A DNA stretch of 10,876 bases from contig CAZWUW010000090.1 in assembly GCA_964636895.1 (NCBI GenBank), forward strand, positions 1-10,876, read 5' to 3'. The position numbers were made by a program, and so were the translations under genes. Below, one piece after another: positions 6,544 to 10,876 of this stretch. The notes under the pieces are model-generated. The model had not been told where the DNA came from. It did no database searches and saw nothing but the letters and a program-made list of their open reading frames with translations. Positions within the stretch are counted from its first letter, which is position 1. Every line of letters starts with the position of its first letter. Source of the stretch: CAZWUW01 sp964636895 (GTDB lineage: Bacteria > Bacillota > Thermincolia > Thermincolales > CAZWUW01).

Positions 6544-8334
6544 ATGCCCGACAAAAACTCCCACATTCTGATTTGCCGTGGTACAGCCTGTGTTTCTTCA
6601 GAAAGCATGGAGGTTCAGGCCGCCTTGGCAAAAGAATTGGCCGCAGCCGGGCTTAAGGACAAAGTACGGGTTGTCCATACCGGCTGTTTTGGCTTTTGTG
6701 CCCGGGGGGCAGTAATGGTTATCTATCCGGACGGGACACTTTATTGTGAGGTTCGGGTCGATGATGTTAAAGAAATTATAGAACGGCATATACGCAAAGG
6801 TGAGGTGGTGGAAAGGCTCCTTTACCACGACCCGGAAACCGATAAAAAAATCGCCGTTCTTGCGGATATTGATTTTTTTCGCAACCAGACCCGCGTAGTG
6901 TTGCAGAACTGTGGTGAAATCAACCCTGATGATATTAGTGAATATGTGGCCCGGGACGGTTATCAGGCGTTGGCCAAAGTACTTACGGAAATGAAACCGG
7001 TGGAGGTTATTGCCGCCATCAAACAATCCGGCTTGCGGGGCCGGGGCGGCGGCGGTTTTCCCACCGGACTGAAATGGGAGTTGACTTCCCGTTCGCCAGC
7101 TGGAACCAAGTATGTGATTTGCAATGCTGACGAAGGTGACCCAGGCGCTTTTATGGATCGCAGCATCCTGGAGGGAGACCCGCACGCGGTGCTGGAAGGC
7201 ATGGCTATTGCCGGCTACGCTATTGGGGCTAACCAGGGTTATGTCTATGTCCGGGCCGAATACGCTATTGCTGTGGCGCGGCTGACTACAGCTATTCATC
7301 AGGCCAGGCAAAAAGGCTTGCTGGGTAAAAACCTTTTTGAGGCTGCATTTGATTTTGATATCGAACTGCGTTTAGGCGCCGGTGCCTTTGTATGCGGCGA
7401 GGAAACAGCCCTGATTACCTCGATTGAAGGGAATCGGGGCGAACCCAGGCCGAAACCGCCTTTTCCGGCCAGTCAGGGGTTATGGGGGAAACCGACCCTG
7501 ATTAATAATGTGGAAACCTTAGCTAATATTCCGCTAATTATTCGGAACGGGGCAGCCTGGTTTGCCGCTATGGGTACTGAGAAAAGCCGGGGCACCAAGG
7601 TTTTTGCCATTGCCGGGAAAATTGCCAATACCGGTCTTATTGAGGTGCCCATGGGTACCAGTCTGCGGCAGGTCATTTACAAGATCGGCGGCGGCATCCC
7701 TGACGGTAAAGCATTTAAAGCCGCTCAGACCGGGGGCCCCTCGGGTGGATGTATTCCGGCCGGTCTGTTGGATATTTCTATTGAATATGATACGCTGCTG
7801 GAAGCCGGTTCCATGATGGGTTCCGGCGGGCTGATTATCATGGATGAAAATGACTGTATGGTGGATATAGCCAAGTTTTATCTGCAGTTTACCTGTGATG
7901 AATCCTGCGGCAAGTGTACTCCCTGCCGGGTCGGCACTAAGCGGATGCTGGAAATTATGGAGCGGATTACGGAAGGTCGGGGTAAAAAGGATGATATCGC
8001 CCTATTAAAAGAGTTGGGCCAGGGCATTAAAGAAACTTCCCTCTGCGGCCTGGGCCAATCGGCACCGAATCCGGTGCTGAGTACGCTGCAGTATTTTGCG
8101 GATGAATACATTGCTCACGTGCGGGATAAGGTTTGTCCGGCCGGAGTTTGCAAAAAACTCTCCCGTATCCGGATCATCCCGGAAGCATGCAAAAAGTGCC
8201 ACCTTTGTGCCAAAGCTTGTCCGACCGGGGCGATTAAAGGGCAGCCTAAAGAGCTGCATGAAATAGACCCCGAAAAATGCACGAAATGTGAGGAGTGCAT
8301 CAAAAAATGTCCATTTAAGGCAATTACCAAATAA
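6544..8334 (+). CDS. nuoF: NuoF / HndC / HydB-like flavin and Fe-S NAD(P)H oxidoreductase subunit
   Basis: The FMN- and NAD(H)-binding diaphorase subunit, 596 residues, fused as in HndC and HydB. It has an N-terminal [2Fe-2S] thioredoxin-like domain (Cys11, Cys16, Cys48, Cys52), then the flavin/NADH core with GRGGGGFPTG (166-175), ADEGDPGAFMDR (195-206) and GAGAFVCGEETAL (278-290). The N3-type [4Fe-4S] ligands are Cys455, Cys458, Cys461 and Cys501. A C-terminal 2[4Fe-4S] ferredoxin domain has Cys549/552/555/559 and Cys579/582/585/589. The extra N- and C-terminal domains distinguish it from plain complex I NuoF (about 420-440 residues) and point to a soluble diaphorase, possibly flavin-bifurcating. 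An upstream in-frame TTG at 6529 overlaps the ribosome site. ATG 6544, 8 nt after GGAGG, is chosen. The catalytic partner is not encoded nearby. Confidence 0.95.
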   Translation: MPDKNSHILICRGTACVSSESMEVQAALAKELAAAGLKDKVRVVHTGCFGFCARGAVMVIYPDGTLYCEVRVDDVKEIIERHIRKGEVVERLLYHDPETDKKIAVLADIDFFRNQTRVVLQNCGEINPDDISEYVARDGYQALAKVLTEMKPVEVIAAIKQSGLRGRGGGGFPTGLKWELTSRSPAGTKYVICNADEGDPGAFMDRSILEGDPHAVLEGMAIAGYAIGANQGYVYVRAEYAIAVARLTTAIHQARQKGLLGKNLFEAAFDFDIELRLGAGAFVCGEETALITSIEGNRGEPRPKPPFPASQGLWGKPTLINNVETLANIPLIIRNGAAWFAAMGTEKSRGTKVFAIAGKIANTGLIEVPMGTSLRQVIYKIGGGIPDGKAFKAAQTGGPSGGCIPAGLLDISIEYDTLLEAGSMMGSGGLIIMDENDCMVDIAKFYLQFTCDESCGKCTPCRVGTKRMLEIMERITEGRGKKDDIALLKELGQGIKETSLCGLGQSAPNPVLSTLQYFADEYIAHVRDKVCPAGVCKKLSRIRIIPEACKKCHLCAKACPTGAIKGQPKELHEIDPEKCTKCEECIKKCPFKAITK

Positions 8335-8372
8335 CTTTTTCCAATAATAGGCAATGCTCTTTTTAAAGGAAA

Positions 8373-8390
8373 TTCAACACCCCTGTTGAA
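8373..8390. repeat. 18-bp perfect inverted repeat (7-4-7) before the HndB-like gene
   Basis: TTCAACA (8373-8379), CCCC, TGTTGAA (8384-8390). No T tract follows, so an operator or RNA-stabilising hairpin is more likely than a terminator. Its right arm overlaps a possible -35, TTGAAC (8386-8391). Confidence 0.7.
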
Positions 8391-8414
8391 CTATTCTAAC
8401 ATTCAGAATATTTT
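8386..8414 (+). promoter_or_regulatory. Possible weak internal promoter before the HndB-like gene
   Basis: TTGAAC (8386-8391) and TATTTT (8409-8414) each match the consensus at 4 of 6 positions with 17-bp spacing. The same bases also form a 6-bp hairpin, TATTCT (8392-8397)/AGAATA (8405-8410), followed by five T, so a weak terminator is the competing reading. Confidence 0.3.
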
Positions 8415-8435
8415 TCGGCATAGGGGTGAAAAGGC

Positions 8436-8801
8436 ATGAATTTACAGGAATTGCAGCAGTGGAAGCAGCAAGCGCAGGCCGACAGCCAGCTTCGCGGCAA
8501 ACAGGAGCGGCCTAGGATTTCGGTCGGCATGGGCACTTGCGGGATTAAAGCCGGTGCCGGTGCAGTACTGGCAGTCATCAAAGAAGAGCTACATAAGCTC
8601 GGGATGGCCGACGTTGTGGTTACCCATGTCGGCTGTAACGGTTTGTGCAGCCGGGAACCGCTGGTGACAGTAAGTTTGCCGGGTCAGCCGGTCGTCACAT
8701 ACGGCAGTGTTTCTTTGCTCCAGGGGCGGGACATAGTCCGCCGTCATGTGCAGGGGGGGCAGGAAATTGAAAACTGGCGGGTTGCCGTAAGAGAAAGGTA
8801 A
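8436..8801 (+). CDS. HndB-like [2Fe-2S] ferredoxin-domain protein (thioredoxin-like fold)
   Basis: A 121-residue protein resembling HndB of NADP-reducing hydrogenases and stand-alone '2Fe-2S ferredoxin' subunits. The signature VGMGTCGIKAGAGAV (30-44) gives Cys35, and THVGCNGLCSREP (63-75) gives Cys67 and Cys71. The second cysteine of the usual C-x4-C pair is replaced by Gly40; as I recall the HndB group, that replacement is normal. A charged, Gln-rich ~25-residue N-terminal extension precedes the fold. It probably docks on the NuoF-like subunit as an extra electron carrier or structural subunit. The ATG is preceded by AGGGGTGA (8422-8429). It lies 101 bp after nuoF and before a strong terminator. 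In the Hnd operon as I know it the order is A-B-C-D, so this A-C-B order without D is different. Confidence 0.85.
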   Translation: MNLQELQQWKQQAQADSQLRGKQERPRISVGMGTCGIKAGAGAVLAVIKEELHKLGMADVVVTHVGCNGLCSREPLVTVSLPGQPVVTYGSVSLLQGRDIVRRHVQGGQEIENWRVAVRER

Positions 8802-8813
8802 CCTATCGTCTAT

Positions 8814-8839
8814 CCGGATAGTTCGCTATCCGGTTTTTT
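8814..8839 (+). terminator. Intrinsic terminator after the redox module
   Basis: A perfect 8-bp stem, CCGGATAG (8814-8821)/CTATCCGG (8826-8833), with a TTCG loop and six T (8834-8839). It closes the nuoE-nuoF-HndB-like unit. Confidence 0.93.
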
Positions 8840-8854
8840 GTTGATAAAATCTGG

Positions 8855-8866
8855 CATTACGTAATG
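8855..8866. repeat. 12-bp perfect palindrome upstream of the DUF4321 promoter
   Basis: CATTACGTAATG, ending 2 bp before the -35 at 8869. The position suits a regulator site, but no known operator consensus is recognised. Confidence 0.45.
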
Positions 8867-8868
8867 TC

Positions 8869-8897
8869 TTGTCATTATCTGTCATAAATGATACACT
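8869..8897 (+). promoter_or_regulatory. Promoter of the DUF4321-maf-radC unit
   Basis: TTGTCA (8869-8874, 5 of 6) and TACACT (8892-8897, 4 of 6) are 17 bp apart. TG at 8889-8890 gives an extended -10. Initiation would be near 8904, leaving about 170 nt of leader before ATG 9073. Confidence 0.6.
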
Positions 8898-8909
8898 GTA
8901 ATGAGAAGA

Positions 8910-8934
8910 TTTTCAGGACAAGACTGTCTGAAAA
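8910..8934 (+). other. Stem-loop at the 5' end of the DUF4321 leader
   Basis: TTTTCAGGACA (8910-8920) pairs with TGTCTGAAAA (8925-8934): ten base pairs with one bulged G and the loop AGAC. There is no T tract. It would lie a few nucleotides from the predicted transcript start, where it could protect the RNA or be part of a larger leader structure. Confidence 0.5.
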
Positions 8935-8989
8935 AACACCGTCTTTTCGTATATATAACGTGTACGGAATAGGATTTCAGGCGGTGGGT

Positions 8990-9040
8990 ATGCTAAAATC
9001 AGTGTTCCGGAGCCTAATGCCAGGGTTCTTGGCGTTGTAG
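8990..9040 (+). CDS. Candidate 16-residue leader ORF before DUF4321
   Basis: ATG 8990 to TAG 9038-9040 reads MLKSVFRSLMPGFLAL, with a fair Shine-Dalgarno AGGCGG (8979-8984) 5 nt ahead. It lies inside the long leader of the DUF4321-maf-radC unit and ends 32 nt before the DUF4321 start. The peptide is basic and hydrophobic. An ORF this short can easily occur by chance. It is listed because it has a ribosome site and sits in an otherwise unexplained leader. Confidence 0.2.
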   Translation: MLKSVFRSLMPGFLAL

Positions 9041-9072
9041 GCTTGGTAACGGGTTTTTACAGGAGGCTGGAA

Positions 9073-9327
9073 ATGAAAGGTTTCAAGAATTACCAGAGCC
9101 CATGGATTCTTGCAGTACTTTTGCTTATCGGGGGTTTGTTGGGCAGTCTGCTGGGTGATGTATTGGGCGCTTATCTGCCAATTCTGCGGCAAGGCACACA
9201 AGTTGGCTTTCCGGCGACCACCCTTAACTTGCATGTGGTTACATTAACTCTGGGATTTTTGTTAAAAGTTAACCTGATGACGGTTCTGGGCTTCCTGTTG
9301 GGATTTTTTTTATTCCGCAAACTTTAA
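9073..9327 (+). CDS. DUF4321 family small membrane protein
   Basis: An 84-residue protein with two hydrophobic segments (about 10-36 and 53-82) joined by a short polar loop, and charged residues at both ends (MKGFKNYQ..., ...FRKL). It resembles the uncharacterised DUF4321 proteins that often sit beside maf in Bacillota. I know of no function for it. Gly-Leu-rich helices and the ending LGFLLGFFLFRKL fit a small integral inner-membrane protein. ATG 9073 follows AGGAGG (9061-9066) at 6 nt. An in-frame TTG at 9043 would extend it by ten residues but has no good ribosome site and would put charged residues ahead of the usual start. maf follows after 13 bp, so they are probably cotranscribed. Confidence 0.75.
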   Translation: MKGFKNYQSPWILAVLLLIGGLLGSLLGDVLGAYLPILRQGTQVGFPATTLNLHVVTLTLGFLLKVNLMTVLGFLLGFFLFRKL

Positions 9328-9340
9328 GGACAGGTATCTT

Positions 9341-9931
9341 ATGCAGAGAATCATCCTTGCTTCCGCTTCGCCCCGCCGCCGCGACTTGCTGAAGCAAATA
9401 GGTTTAACTTTTGATGTGCAAATATCTGAAATTGATGAAAACGTCACCGGCGGTGTGAACCCGGCCGGGTATGTTTGCGATCTGGCTTATCGGAAGGCGT
9501 TGGCGGTGGCTGAAAAAGCCGGTAGCGGCCTTGTCATTGGTGCTGATACGATTGTTGTTAGCGGCGGCGAGCTGCTGGGCAAACCGGTAGATGCCGCAGC
9601 CGCCTGGCAAACGCTGCAATTCTTAAGCGGCACGGAACATGAAGTACTGACCGGGGTGGCTGTTATTGATGCGGCTACAAAAAAATCTATTGTGGCGCAT
9701 GAAGTAACTAAGGTGGTTTTCAAACAGCTTACGCCGGAAGATATCAGGGGTTATATTGCCTCCGGCGAACCCTATGATAAAGCCGGGGCTTACGGCATTC
9801 AGGGGCTGGGCGCAGTGTTGGTCAGCGAGGTCCGCGGTTGTTATTTTAATGTCGTAGGGTTGCCTTTGGCCAGGCTTGCGGACATGCTCCGGGAATTTGG
9901 CATTGAAGTTTTGGCAATGGCTAAAGTTTGA
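9341..9931 (+). CDS. maf: Maf family nucleotide pyrophosphatase
   Basis: A cytoplasmic nucleoside-triphosphate pyrophosphatase that removes non-canonical or excess dTTP/UTP-type nucleotides. It was first described as a septum formation inhibitor in Bacillus. The 196 residues are full length. Family motifs are SASPRRR (8-14), GADTIV (67-72) with the acidic Asp69, GKPVD (80-84), EPYDKAGAYGIQG (143-155) and GLPL (173-176). The pattern suits the YhdE-like dTTPase/UTPase branch, but sub-specificity is inferred. AAGGA (9326-9330) overlaps the DUF4321 stop and serves as a somewhat distant ribosome site (10 nt). radC follows after 16 bp. Confidence 0.96.
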   Translation: MQRIILASASPRRRDLLKQIGLTFDVQISEIDENVTGGVNPAGYVCDLAYRKALAVAEKAGSGLVIGADTIVVSGGELLGKPVDAAAAWQTLQFLSGTEHEVLTGVAVIDAATKKSIVAHEVTKVVFKQLTPEDIRGYIASGEPYDKAGAYGIQGLGAVLVSEVRGCYFNVVGLPLARLADMLREFGIEVLAMAKV

Positions 9932-9947
9932 TTATTGAGGGATTTTA

Positions 9948-10643
9948 TTGGCTACCATCGAGTACCGTTTAACAATCAAAGAAATGCCTGTAGAATTAAG
10001 GCCCCGGGAGCGGCTCTGTAAAGACGGGCCGGATAGCCTTTCCGCAGCCGAACTGCTGGCCATTATCCTGCGTACCGGGCATCAGACCGGTACCGCAATC
10101 GATTTGGCAGTTCAACTGTTATCCCGGTTTAGTGGGCTAAAAGGCTTACTGGCAGCCAATGTGGAAGAATTGAGCGGAGTTAAAGGCATTGGCCCGGCCA
10201 AAGCGGCCCAAATCAAGGCCGCTCTGGAAATCGGCCGGCGGGTGGCATTAGCTGCAGCTCCGGATAAACCGGTAATCAAATCACCTGGTGATGTTAGTAC
10301 GCTGATGATGGAGAAAATACGCCATCATGACCGGGAGTATTTCATTGTGTTAAATCTGAACACTAAAAATCAGGTGATTGCCGAGGATACCGTTTCCATC
10401 GGCAGCCTGAACGCTTCCCTGGTGCATCCCCGGGAGCTTTTCAAAAATGCCATTAAGAGAAGTGCTGCGGCCCTCATATTGGTACATAATCATCCGAGTG
10501 GCGACCCAGCCCCTAGCAGGGAGGATATAGATGTTACCCGCCGTGTGGCGGAAGCTGGTAAATTGCTGGGTATTGAAGTGCTGGATCATGTCGTCATCGG
10601 AGATCTGAAATACGTTAGTTTTAAAGAAAAAGGACTTATTTAA
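9948..10643 (+). CDS. radC: RadC family JAMM/MPN-domain protein
   Basis: A 231-residue protein with an N-terminal helix-hairpin-helix part (about 20-105, with GVKGIGPAKAAQIKAALEIGRR at 77-98). A C-terminal JAMM metalloprotease-like domain follows, whose zinc motif HNHPSGDPAPSREDID spans 180-195 (His180, His182, Asp193). GSLNASLVHPRELFKNAI (152-169) is the other family hallmark. Despite the name, a role in DNA repair has not held up, and the biochemical activity is not established. The start is TTG 9948 with GAGGG (9937-9941) 6 nt upstream. This gives the usual N-terminus, and no better ATG lies nearby. It sits between maf and mreB, as in many Bacillota. Confidence 0.95.
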   Translation: MATIEYRLTIKEMPVELRPRERLCKDGPDSLSAAELLAIILRTGHQTGTAIDLAVQLLSRFSGLKGLLAANVEELSGVKGIGPAKAAQIKAALEIGRRVALAAAPDKPVIKSPGDVSTLMMEKIRHHDREYFIVLNLNTKNQVIAEDTVSIGSLNASLVHPRELFKNAIKRSAAALILVHNHPSGDPAPSREDIDVTRRVAEAGKLLGIEVLDHVVIGDLKYVSFKEKGLI

Positions 10644-10670
10644 ACAGTTTAGAAAGGGGTTCAGACAGCA

Positions 10671-10876
10671 ATGTTTGGAGTATTCACAAAAGATATGGGC
10701 ATAGATTTGGGCACCGCCAACTCCTCTGTATATATGAAAGGGAAGGGCATTGTCGTGCACGAACCTTCCGTGGTAGCCATTCAGCGTGATACCGGGCAGG
10801 TACTGGCGGTGGGCGAGGAAGCCAAGCAGATGATCGGCCGGACCCCTGGTAATATTATAGCCATCCGGCCCATGAA
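10671..10876 (+). CDS. mreB: Rod shape-determining protein MreB (5' part, cut by window end)
   Basis: The first 68 residues of a bacterial actin that organises the elongation machinery along the inner membrane. DMGIDLGTANSSVY (8-21) is the phosphate-1 loop, followed by GIVVHEPSVVAI and AVGEEAKQMIGRTPGNI, all characteristic of MreB. The N-terminal MFGVF is a short amphipathic or hydrophobic lead as in other Gram-positive MreB proteins. The usual phosphate-loop end is NT (often NTLVY); here it is NSSVY. ATG 10671 follows AAAGGGG (10653-10659) at 11 nt. No terminator lies between radC and mreB, so transcription may continue into the mre genes. Confidence 0.95.
   Translation, partial: MFGVFTKDMGIDLGTANSSVYMKGKGIVVHEPSVVAIQRDTGQVLAVGEEAKQMIGRTPGNIIAIRPM

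Noticed and set aside
1..10876. CRISPR array, intact insertion sequence, prophage or toxin-antitoxin genes
   Set aside because: No regularly spaced repeats, transposase or integrase, phage genes or typical small gene pairs are visible. Gene content and base composition look like uniform core chromosome.

Overview
The window is a stretch of ordinary bacterial chromosome, all genes on the + strand. It suggests an anaerobic Bacillota. The evidence is a T-box riboswitch ahead of valS, purine-rich Shine-Dalgarno sequences, GTG/TTG starts, a Rex redox repressor, an Hnd/Nuo-type flavin/Fe-S diaphorase, and the DUF4321-maf-radC-mreB gene order. A Sporomusa-like member of Negativicutes or a Peptococcaceae-like clostridium both fit. 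I cannot settle the class from sequence alone.

Layout. Positions 1-165 are the 3' part of a T-box leader with antiterminator, terminator and a TGGT bulge that suits tRNA-Val. About 130 bp follow, holding a G/C-rich hairpin of unclear origin. Then come valS (294-2942) and folC (2953-4236), which are tightly coupled, and a membrane-anchored SPOR-domain protein (4325-5146). rex (5208-5846) has its own strong extended -10 promoter and a clear terminator (5894-5923). Next are a NuoE/HndA-like subunit (6011-6511), a NuoF/HndC-like subunit (6544-8334) and, after a spacer with two inverted repeats, a small HndB-like [2Fe-2S] protein (8436-8801) ending in a terminator (8814-8839). A second transcription unit starts near 8900 with a 170-nt structured leader and reads DUF4321 (9073-9327), maf (9341-9931), radC (9948-10643) and the 5' end of mreB (10671 to window end).

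How the genes fit together. valS and folC are housekeeping functions, with ValS supply governed by uncharged tRNA-Val. rex senses NADH/NAD+ and sits directly before an NADH-oxidising module (NuoE + NuoF + HndB-like). That module has no hydrogenase, formate dehydrogenase or other catalytic partner beside it in this window. Its electron acceptor or donor is therefore probably encoded elsewhere. The last block is the conserved septum/cell-shape neighbourhood.

No CRISPR array, intact mobile element, tRNA or rRNA is visible. The points most worth a second look are the partnerless redox module, the inverted repeats around its third gene, the structured leader with a small ORF before DUF4321, and the short duplications and hairpins near valS and between nuoE and nuoF.
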